Part shown: piece by piece, positions 51,846 to 61,664 of the stretch | How the letters are laid out: every line of letters begins with the position of its first letter | Position numbering within the stretch: position 1 is the stretch's first letter | DNA from: Eukaryota sp. TZLM1-RC | Taxonomy: Eukaryota; Metamonada: BaSk clade | Assembly: GCA_040285825.1 (NCBI GenBank) | Contig: JAUPSS010000011.1 | Location: forward strand, 817,658 to 881,657 | Length of the DNA: 64,000 bases | Direction of reading: 5' to 3' | The notes under the pieces: model-generated | Databases searched by the model: none | Told to the model about the DNA's origin: nothing | Seen by the model: only the letters and a program-made list of their open reading frames with translations | Made by a program: the position numbers and the translations under genes

Positions 51846-54810
51846 AAAATCTGCTCAACAAATTCTCAAATGTTCTGTTCCAGCTGTTGCCGTTGTGAAA
51901 GGTGCTGAAAATAATGTTTCTGACGATCAACAGTTAAATGCTTCTAGTGTTCCCTCTTCTTCCCCTTCTGAAAACAGTAATTTTTGTTGTCCATTTTGCA
52001 AAAAAGATGTTGCAGATTCACGAAATGGTCGAAAACTTCTGTTTTGTACGAATTGTAAAGCCGTTGATACCGTAAGACCCCCGATCCGGATCCCAGTAGA
52101 AATAAGTCCCGCCAGCACAATCCCCTTCTCAATGGAAATGAGAAATTTTACTTCTGAATTGAAAAATAATAAGTGGAATATTTCATCCTTCTGGAAATAT
52201 TTTGCTAGAAAAAACAAAAATTGTTTTAAGAAAAAATTTGGAAATAGAAAAATTGTAAAATCAAAAATTTGCCGTAAATTGTGCTTACGTGGTCGTTATG
52301 GTGCCGCAAAGCAGTCTTTGTTTTCCTCTTCTTTGGCTGATGCAAACTCTGATACCCTTGAAAAACTTCAAAAGTTGCATCCTCAAGAAAATTTCAAGTG
52401 CAGCAAGCCTGAAGTGTGTCCTTTTTGGATTGAAAATCCTATTACTGCAATTGAAGTTCTTAAAGCTATTCAGAAATTGCCAAAGGGGAAAGCAGCAGGC
52501 CCATCTGGAATTTCTTTTGATCTCTTAAAAATAGCATGTTCCAGTGCTCCCGAAATTGCTGATGATCTAGCCCACTATTTTCAACAATTGATTGTTTTGA
52601 AAATTAATCCTCCATTTGAATTACTCGCAGCACGTCTGATTGCTTTAGTAAAGCCTGGAAACGGAATCAAACCTGATGGAATACGCCCAATTGCTGTTGG
52701 TGAATCTCTTTCTCGTTTGCTAGCATCAATTGTCTTCGATCGTGTCAAAGACAAAGCTTATACATTTTTGAATCCTCATCAATTTGGAATCAAAACAATT
52801 GATGGTGCTTCTGTTGCTGCTATTGCCTCTGATACCTTTTTTTAATGCAGAGGAAAATAATTTTATTTTTAATCTCGACTTTAAAAATGCTTTTAATTCT
52901 GTAAAGCGAGAAGCAATTTTTGAAGTTATTAAATCTGATTTTCCTGAGCTATCGAGTTTTTTCTACCATTTTTATGGGAAAGAATCAGATTTAATTTTTA
53001 ATTCATTTGGTCTTAAATCATCTTCTGGAGTGAAGCAGGGAGATCCTTTAGGCCCATTATTGTTTTGTTTAGCTATTCACAAAACTTTAAATATCATTAA
53101 GCAAAAATACCCTTCTATAAAAATAGTTGCTTATATGGATGATATATCCTTGATTGGTTCATTTGATTTACTAGAATTGGTTGCTCAAGAAATTGCCGAT
53201 TCATATGAAAATATTGGGCTTCATCTTAATGCCAGCAAATGCCTTCTGATTGGCTCTTCTGCTCAAGACCTCGTGATAAACGATTCTATTGTCCCTTTTA
53301 CTAATTATAGTAGTGATGCTTTTAAGTTCCTTGGTTGTTGGTTAGGAAATGTGCCTCAAATTCAGAATGAATTGCAAGGTATTTTGGAAAAAATGAAAAT
53401 TGAACTTGATTCAATTTCTTCTTTAGATATAGAAAAGCATATTAAATTTTTCATGCTTAAAATTTGCTACACTGGGAGAATAACCCACATTTTGAGATCT
53501 TGTGCTCCTTCCATAGCATTAGATTTTTGTCGTTCTTTTAATTCATTGAGAACAGAATTTTTTGCTGATTTATTGGATGTAGAACCAGGAATGTTGAAAA
53601 GCCATTTATTTTCTTCAGCAAATTTGGGTGGTATTGGTTTTACTAAATCTTCAATTTTGTGTCAATCAGCATTCTTGGGTGGTGGCAAAAATTTTATTTA
53701 TGAATTTTCTCGTAGATTTCCTGATGATTCTCATCTGTTAGTCCCCAATTGTAGTCCCTATTTGTATGAGTTATCTTGTGAACTTGAAAAATTACCGCCA
53801 CAAATTTGGACCAAATGTTTTCCTCAATCAATTCAAGAAATTCCAAACCGATCTCTATTTAATTTACAGTTTTGCTGTAAAAAGCTTCAACAAAATTGTC
53901 AAAGATTTTTGAAAGCTTGGATTTTGATGTTAGACTTGGCTTGGCCAAGAAAAAGAATCCCGCTTTTGCAAATCTTTTACAAGATATGTGTGACAGTACT
54001 TCTTCTGCCTTAGTAACAACAATTCCACAAGTTTATGGTACTCTCTTATCCGATTCTGCTTGGACTCTGAATATGAGATTTCGTTCCTTTATCTGGCCTG
54101 ATAATTTACCTCATAATTTAATTTGTAAATGTTCTCGAGAAATTACAACTACTCATTTGTTAAATTGTAAACATTTTATTACTTTTAGAAGCAAGGTTCA
54201 TGATGCTGTAAGAGACCAGTTATATTGTATGTGTAAATCTCATAGAATTGAATCCTTCTTGGAACCTTTGTTGTCAAATCTGTTTGATGCTGAAAATGAT
54301 TTTCATAAGAATAATAGAGGTGATGTCATATTACCTGGATTAGATGGAAGCTTCATTTTATTGGATGTAATGTCTGTTGATCCTTGTAATGCCTCAAATG
54401 AAAGGCTTGTTAATTCTGAAATTCATAATCCCCTTTCAAATGCTGAAAATTTTAAATTCAAAAAATACAATGAACCTTTGTCCAAATTGGCCAGTCTACA
54501 GCATGCAAAAATACAATTTGTATCCATTTGTATTTTCCCTTTTTGGTTCACTTGCACCAACTGCTTTACGTTTTTTGGATGATTTTGAAATGATTGTAAA
54601 GAGAAGAACTGGCAGAAATTTCAACAGATTGTTTTGGCAAAATAGAATTGTGTTTTCTATTTTTAAGGGGATGTTGAAGATGGTTTCTGATGCTTTGCTT
54701 TCTCTTGGATCTCACTATGAGAGAGTTGCATCTAGTGTTTTTGTTTTGGGAGAGATGGATTTTTTAGATGTTGATTTATAGGTTTAGAATAAAATTAAAT
54801 TTTAAAAAAA
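51846..54810 (+). mobile_element. LINE-A, nearly complete copy lacking its first ~100 codons
   Basis: Contains the CPFC ... CTNC motif, RT with KGKAAGPSGISFDLL and SSGVKQGDPLGPLLFCLA, AYMDD, knuckle, endonuclease, LDVDL stop and a tail ending in nine or so A bases. Frames: 51895-52845, 52784-54013, 53896-54582 and 54377-54781. Each break is a single-base change in a homopolymer (T7 near 52840, A4 near 53893, A5 near 54510), so the gene may be less damaged than it looks. Confidence 0.88.
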
Positions 54811-55132
54811 AAGAGAAGAACTGGCAGAAATTTCAACAGATTGTTTTGGCAAAATAGAATTGTGTTTTCTATTTTTAAGGGGATGTTGAAGATGGTTTCT
54901 GATGCTTTGCTTTCTCTTGGATCTCACTATGAGAGAGTTGCATCTAGTGTTTTTGTTTTGGGAGAGATGGATTTTTTAGATGTTGATTTATAGGTTTAAA
55001 TCAAGATTTTGTAGAGGAAATCTTGGTTTAATGATAGTCGTCCCATTAGTTATGATTTAATTTAATCAAGTGTGCAAATTCAATAAATTAATAAAATTAA
55101 GGTTTAGAATAAAATTAAATTTTAAAAAAAAA
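54811..55132 (+). mobile_element. LINE-A 3' end with LINE-B in its 3' UTR
   Basis: LINE-A from RRTGRNFNRLFWQNR to its stop (54811-54998), a 101-bp LINE-B tail (54999-55099) and the rest of the LINE-A tail ending in poly(A). AGGTTTA at 54992-54998 is repeated at 55100-55106. The left join is directly onto the poly(A) of the preceding LINE-A. Confidence 0.85.
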
Positions 55133-55426
55133 GCTTTTGCAAATCTTTTACAAGATATGTGTGACAGTACTTCTTCTGCCTTAGTAACAACAATTCCACA
55201 AGTTTATGGTACTCTCTTATCCGATTCTGCTTGGACTCTGAATATGAGATTTCGTTCCTTTATATGGCCTGATAATTTACCTCATAATTTAATTTGTAAA
55301 TATTCTCGAGAAATTACAACTACTCATTTGTTAAATTGTAAACATTTTATTATTTTTAGAAGCAAGGTTCATGATGCTGTAAGAGACCAGTTATATTGTA
55401 TGTGTAAATCTCATAGAATTGAATCC
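55133..55426 (+). mobile_element. LINE-A internal fragment
   Basis: Reads AFANLLQDMCDSTSSALV to MCKSHRIESF and stops where the inverted LINE-F poly(A) tail (TTTTTTTT on the plus strand) begins, so LINE-F inserted into or next to it. One knuckle Cys is changed (CKYSRE for CKCSRE). Confidence 0.82.
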
Positions 55427-56969
55427 TTTTTTTTAAATATTGTTTATTTTTATTCAACAACAAATATGAAATACACAATTAAAACTCCACATCCTCAAAA
55501 CCTGCCTCCCCTACATCAAAACAATTAATCGCTAAAGATTCAGAAAATTTCCCAAAAGAAGATGGTGAATCAGAAATTAGTGTTACCATTCCCTTAAAAA
55601 CAGAAAATACAATCCTGTTTTGCCAGTAAACACGATTGAAAATTCTTCCAGTTCTTTCCTTCACAACTACAACAAAATCCTCAAGGAAAGCCATAGCAGC
55701 CTTACCTAGAGATCCAAGCAAAGAAAAAACAAATGGACATAAATTATATTGGGCATGAGAATTTTCATTAACCGAGGAAATGGGTTTCGCATATTTAGCA
55801 ATTTTATATTTTTCGCCTGCAAGAAGAGGATTATTTACATCCGAGTTAATGAAATGTTCGTTAGAGGAATTACAAGGGTCAATAGACATGGCGTCCAAAA
55901 TAGTAAAACTACCATTTAAACCAGGAACAACTAGATCACCTCTAGTCAGACCCATAGAAGCTCTGTTGTAACGCGTACTATCAATATTGGGATCATCAAG
56001 AATTAATTTTGATAACATCGGTTCTAAAAAGGAATCTACTCGATATGATTTGCACATTACATAAATTTGGTCCCTGACGTTATTATGCACTTTGCTTCTA
56101 AACGTAATGAAATGTTTGCAGTTCAAAAGATGAGTAAACAAAAGAGGTTTACCACATTTACAAGTTAAATGATTGGGCAAATTGTTTGGCCACAGAAAAC
56201 AACGAAAACGCATGTTTAGAAGCCATTCATTGTTTTTTAACAAAAGTCCATAAACAGAGGGAACTTGAGTTACTAAAGCAGCAGCTGAACTATCACGAAT
56301 ATCCTTTAAAAAATTACCGAAAACGGGATTTTTAGTTTTGGCCAAGCCAAGTCTTACTTCATAATCCAAGCCTTCATATAATTTAACCAGATGGTGCTGA
56401 AGCTTTTTCAAGCAAAAACGTAAATTTGGAAGTGATCGGGTGGGAATTTCTTGAACATTTTGAGGAAAACACTGAATCCAGATATCACTAGGCAAATTTT
56501 CTAATTCACATTGCAGTTGATTCAAGTAAAAATTTGATTCACCATTGATCAGATGAACATCAAAAGGGAACCTTTGGAAAAAATCAAAAACAAAATTTTT
56601 ACCACCTCCCAAAAATGCTGCTTTACACAGAATCGAAGATTTGGTGAATCTAATTCCACTCAAATCTGCTGAACAAAATACATGACTTCGAATTAAAGAT
56701 TCATTTACTTCTAATAAAGAAGAAAAAAATTTGACTCGAAGTTTGTTAAAAGATCTGCAGAAATTGAGAGATACCGAAGGGGGAGTTGACCTTAAAATAT
56801 GAGTGAATTTTCCAGAATAACAAATTTTTAAAATAAAAAATTTGATGTGTTTCTCAATGTCACAATCAGCAATAAAACTAAGATCCTTGTCAAACTTCTC
56901 CAATAAATTGTTTAACTGGGAATAAATTTCATCCAAATTGCCAAGCCAACATCCAAGAAACTTAAAAGC
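55427..56969 (-). mobile_element. LINE-F, 5'-truncated, intact C-terminal frame
   Basis: An uninterrupted 485-codon frame (55479-56936) from DEIYSQLNNLLEKFDK to GFEDVEF. Knuckle CKCGKPLLFTHLLNC, endonuclease RGDVL-equivalent TRGDLVVPGLNG ... LDAMSIDPC. It is truncated after AYMDD at the 5' side, where the LINE-E poly(A) follows. The tail has GAATAAAAATAAAC and an A8 run. Confidence 0.88.
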
Positions 56970-57178
56970 TTTTTTTTCCTTTAGGCTAAATTTATTTTCA
57001 ACGCTAACAAAACATTAAACAAAAAACTAGAACTCAATATCCTCAATACACGCATCAACATCATCAAATCTTTTAAGCGCGCGATTTTCATACTCTATTC
57101 CTAATTGTAACAGTGCTTTGGTCAACATTTCTGGAATTGCTTTAAGAATACTGAAAACAATTCTATTGTGCCAGAAAT

Positions 57179-57869
57179 AATTAATTTATTGAATTTGCAC
57201 ACTTGATTAAATTAAATCATAACTAATGGGACGACTATCATTAAACCAAGATTTCCTCTACAAAATCTTGATTTGCTTGCTGTCTAGCTAAAGCTTCTCT
57301 AATTCGATTGAAAAACCGCGGTAATCTATTAATAATGGCAAATTGAATCCGTGAACGCCATAAAAAAATATCAAATCTTTTCATTGTTTTTTCTTTCACC
57401 ATTTTTTGGAAGTCATCCAAAAAAGTTTCTGCTTCAACTGATAATCTTCCATTTATCGAAAATGGAAAAGCAATAAAAACCAGCTGTGTATTTCTATCGA
57501 TATTTGCATCTTCAATTTCTTTATCATATTTTCTATGTTTTTCTTTTGCTTTAAAATCCAGAGCAGCCACAGGATTAAGTTTTCTTCTGTGAACCAAAGT
57601 ATCGTTTGCAACATTACATGAGACAAAGTCAACAATAGCTTCAGAATTATCAATCCAATCACAGTATACATCACCTCTATCATCAGAACCAAAATTATTC
57701 AGAGAAAGTGTTTCTTTCAGCAGGGGCTCTTTGATACACGATATCCTTGCAGTTTGTGCCATATTGAAAACAGTGTCTCTAACAGCATCATGTAATGAAG
57801 AACGATAAGTTATCAATTTAGAGCAATTTAGAGCATGGCGCAAAGTGAGTTGAGGTGAATTCGAACAAA
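57179..57869 (-). mobile_element. LINE-B nested in LINE-E, 8-bp target duplication
   Basis: CCAGAAAT flanks it at 57171-57178 and 57870-57877. The 200-codon frame 57241-57843 is intact from RHALNC to EEILV. Target on the element strand: ACTTC|AATTTCTGG. Confidence 0.88.
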
Positions 57870-58064
57870 CCAGAAATTGAAGTTCAATTCTTTTCCTGCT
57901 CTTTCTTTTATTAAACTTCTGAAACCTTCAAGAAATTTAATGCCAGATATTCCAATGTTACCAAAAAGAGAAACAGCAAATGGAACCAACTTATACTTAA
58001 CATGCTCAACACGTCCTAGCTGAGATAAGGGTTCATTGTACTTTTTGATTTTTTTTCTCTACTA

Positions 58065-59319
58065 ATTTTTATTCAACAAACAAATATGAAATTCACAATT
58101 AAAACTCCCCATCCTCGAAACCTGCCTCCCCTGCATCAAAACAATTAATTGCTAAAGATTCAGAAAATTTCCCAAAAGAAGATAGTGAATCAGAAATTAG
58201 TTTTACCATTCCCTTAAAAATAGAAAATACAATCCTGTTTTGCCAGTAAACACGATTGAAAATTCTTCCAGTTCTTTCCTTTACAACTACAACAAAATCC
58301 TCGAGGAAAGCCATAGCAGCCTTACCTAGAGATCCAAGCAAAGAAAAAACAAATGGACATAAATTATATTGGGCATGAGAATTTTCATTAACCGAGGAAA
58401 TGGGTTTCGCATATTTAGCAATTTTATATTTTTCGCCTGCAAGAAGAGGATTATTTACATCCGAGTTAATGAGATGTTCGTTAGAGGAATTACAAGGGTC
58501 AATAGACATGGCGTCCAAAATAGTAAAACTACCATTTAAACCAGGAACAACTAGATCACCTCTAGTCAGACCCATAGAAGCTCTCTTGTAACGCGTACTA
58601 TCAATATTGGGATCATCAAGAATTAATTTTGATAACAGCGGTTCTAAAAAGGAATCTACACGATATGATTTGCACATTACATAAATTTGGTCCCTGACGT
58701 TATTATGCACTTTGCTTCTAAACGTAGTGAAATGTTTGCAGTTCAAAAGATGAGTAAACAACAGAGGTTTACCACATTTACAAGTTAAATGATTGGGCAA
58801 ATTGTTTGGTCACAGAAAATAACGAAAACGCATGTTTAGAAGCCATTCATTGTTTTTTCAACAAAAGTCCATAAACAGAGGCAACTTGAGTTACTAAAGC
58901 AGCAGCTGAACTATCACGAATATCCTTTAAAAAATTACCGAAAGCGGGACTTTTAGTTTTGGCCAATCCAAGTCTTACTTCATAATCCAAGCCTTTATAT
59001 AATTTAACCAGATGGTGCTGAAGCTTTTTCAAGCAAAAACGTAAATTTGGAAGTGATCGGGTGGGAATTTCTTGAACATTTTGAGGAAAACACTGAATCC
59101 AGATATCACTAGGCAAATTTTCTAATTCAAATTGCAGTTGATTCAAGTAAAAATTTGATTCACCATTGATCAGATGAACATCAAAAGGGAACCTTTGGAA
59201 AAAATCAAAAACAAAATTTTTACCACCTCCCAAAAATGCTGCTTTACACAGAATCGAAGAACAAAATACATGACTTCGAATTAAAGATTCATTTACTTCT
59301 AATAAAGAAGAAAAAATTT
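58065..59319 (-). mobile_element. LINE-F nested in LINE-E
   Basis: LINE-F with the same span as 55427-56969 but with a 36-bp internal loss near 59260, a stop near 58808 and a one-base shift near 58858. The 233-codon frame 58099-58800 covers knuckle and endonuclease. Target duplication is imperfect: TTTTTTCTCT-like on the left and TTTGCTCT on the right. Confidence 0.82.
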
Positions 59320-59481
59320 GCTCTTTTCAGCAAAGCAAAGTGGAGTTTCATCTCTTTTAGCAAAGTCAATTGCTGAGTCTTTACAAACATCAACAGTGAC
59401 AACATCAACAACTTTAATAACACCATCAGACGCAGGGGTAATTAAATCAGCACGGCGTTTCCCAAAAGTATTTTCATTTTC

Positions 59482-60298
59482 ATTTTCTTTGTTTTTAAAA
59501 TTTAATTTTATTCTAAACCTATAAATCAACATCTAAAAAAATCCATCTCTCCCAAAACAAAAACACTAGATGCAACTCTCTCATAGTGAGATCCAAGAGA
59601 AAGCAAAGCATCAGAAACCATCTTCAACATTCCCTTAAAAATAGAAAACACAATTCTATTTTGCCAAAACAATCTGTTGAAATTTCTGCCAGTTCTTCTC
59701 TTTACAATCATTTCAAAATCATCCAAAAAACGTAAAGCAGTTGGTGCAAGTGAACCAAAAGGGAAAATACAAATGGATACAAATTGTATTTTGCATGCTG
59801 TAGACTGGCCAATTTGGACAAAGGTTCATTGTATTTTTGAATTTAAAATTTTCAGCATTTGAAAGGGGATTATGAATTTCAGAATTAACAAGCCTTTCAT
59901 TTGAGGCATTACAAGGATCAACAGACATTACATCCAATAAAATGAAGCTTCCATCTAATCCAGGTAATATGACATCACCTCTATTATTCTTATGAAAATC
60001 ATTTTCAGCATCAAACAGATTTGACAACAAAGGTTCCAAGAAGGATTCAATTCTATGAGATTTACACATACAATATAACTGGTCTCTTACAGCATCATGA
60101 ACCTTGCTTCTAAAAGTAATAAAATGTTTACAATTTAACAAATGAGTAGTTGTAATTTCTCGAGAACATTTACAAATTAAATTATGAGGTAAATTATCAG
60201 GCCAGATAAAGGAACGAAATCTCATATTCAGAGTCCAAGCAGAATCGGATAAGAGAGTACCATAAACTTGTGGAATTGTTGTTACTAAGGCAGAAGAA
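59482..60298 (-). mobile_element. LINE-A nested in LINE-E, 12-bp target duplication
   Basis: ATTTTCATTTTC at 59470-59481 and 60299-60310. The copy begins at SSALVTTIPQVYG and ends with tail and poly(A). Two one-base losses (near 59760 and 59836) break the frame. Because it lies in an open LINE-E frame, a long chimeric frame (59719-60816) runs from LINE-E RT into LINE-A; it is an artefact of insertion. Confidence 0.88.
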
Positions 60299-60822
60299 AT
60301 TTTCATTTTCAGATGACAACCTTCGCACAAGTGGTTCAACAAAAGCCTCAATGTGATGGCTTTTGCACATAGCGTATAGTTGGTCTCTAACTTAAAAGCT
60401 TGTTGGTCATAATTGATAAAAGGAATCTGAGCTCCACCAATCATCAAAGATTGTTTTTCTCTACCAATCAAGAGACATTTAGATGGGTTCAAAGCTAAAC
60501 CAATTTCTTTGTATTTCGCCGCAATGTCTTCAGAAACCCTAGAAATGCTTTCAAAAGAACCAATAATAGAAATGTCATCCATATAGGCAACAATACGCAA
60601 ATCAGGGAAATCTTGTTGTGTCATTTTAATAATATTATGAATAGCCAAACAAAACAGCAAAGGGCCAAGAGGATCACCTTGTTTCACACCAGAAGAAGAT
60701 TCAAGGGTAAAGGAGTCAAAAATTAAGTCTGATTTTTTTCCATAAAATAAATAAAAATATGCAGTAAGTTCAGGAAAATCATGAAGAAGGACATCAAAAA
60801 TACAATTACGTTTCACAGAATT

Positions 60823-61172
60823 ATTAATTTATTGAATTTGCACACTTGATTAAGTTAAATCATAACTAATGGGACGACTATCATTAAACCAAGATTTCCT
60901 CTACAAAATCTTGATTTGCTTGCTGTCTAGCTAAAGCTTCTCTAATTCGATTGAAAAACCGCGGTAATCTATTAATAATGGCAAATTGAATCCGTGAACG
61001 CCATAAAAAAATATCAAATCTTTTTCATTGTTGTTTCTTTCACCATTTTTTGGAAGTCATCCAAAAAGTTTCTGCTTCAACTGATAATCTTCCATTTATC
61101 GAAAATGGAAAAGCAATAAAAACCAGCTGTGTATTTCTATCGATATTTGCATCTTCAATTTCTTTATCATAT
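60823..61172 (-). mobile_element. LINE-B nested in LINE-E, 12-bp target duplication
   Basis: TTTCACAGAATT at 60811-60822 and 61173-61184. A 350-bp LINE-B from KYDKEIEDANI to the tail, with one-base changes near 61026-61035 and 61068. The LINE-E frame on both sides rejoins at FNSVK/RNCIF. Target on the element strand: CTTTC|AATTCTG. Confidence 0.9.
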
Positions 61173-61611
61173 TTTCACAGAATTGAAAGCATTTTTGAAA
61201 TCCAAATTAAAAATATATTGATGCTGTTGACTATTGAAAAAAACATCTGAAGTCATTGAAGCAACAGAAGCACCTTCAACAGTTTTTATACCAAATTGGA
61301 AAGGCTTCAAATAGTGTCTTGCTTTAGTAGAAATTCTGTTAAAAATAAGCGAAGAAAGCAATCTGGTTAATGACTCTCCAATAGCAATTGGTCTAACTCC
61401 ATCAGGTTTGTCACCTTTACCAGGTTTAACTAAAGCAACTAAACGGGCAGCAGTCAATTCAGGCGGAGGAACATAATTTAAACACATTAAATTTTGAAAA
61501 TAGGAAGCAAGATCCTCAACAATTTCAGGAGCATTTTTACAGGCAGTTTTTAACAAATCAAAGGAAATGCCTTTGACTGTGGTTTTGAAAATAAATTAAA
61601 ATTAAACTAAA

Positions 61612-61664
61612 GGAAATGCCTTCTGATTGGCTCTTCTGCTCAAGACCTCGTGATAAACGATTCT
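61612..61664 (+). mobile_element. 50-bp LINE-A RT fragment
   Basis: Plus-strand LINE-A coding CLLIGSSAQDLVINDSI, with no LINE-A on either side in that orientation. It starts at a short AAATGCCTT match shared with the LINE-E end and is followed by the poly(A) of the inverted LINE-A. Confidence 0.8.

Larger units (their letters stand above)
56970..61573 (-). mobile_element. LINE-E copy interrupted by four LINE insertions
   Basis: One minus-strand LINE-E is spread over this interval. Pieces in order: 61573-61185 (RT palm start, GVRPIAIGESLTRLL to FKNAFNSVK), 60810-60311 (RNCIFDVLLHDFPEL, SSSGVKQGDPLGP, AYMDD, then an internal deletion near 60391 to RDQLYAMCKSHHIEAF), 59481-59320 (TFGKRRADLITP ... 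VDVVTVD ... LCFAEKSK), 58064-57870 (KKYNEPLSQLGRVEHVKY) and 57178-56970 (NRIVFSILKAIPEM to the tail). Poly(A) at 56970-56977 joins LINE-F. The knuckle region is lost in the deletion. It is inactive. Confidence 0.8.

Noticed and set aside
59719-60816. 365-codon frame joining an RT to LINE-A
   Set aside because: It is a chance fusion of LINE-E RT and an inserted LINE-A; the 12-bp duplication marks the boundary.
61559-61623. 14-bp direct repeat AAAGGAAATGCCTT as a target duplication around a 37-bp insert
   Set aside because: The second copy is explained by the start of the LINE-A fragment (AAATGCCTTCTG), so the repeat is at least partly coincidental.
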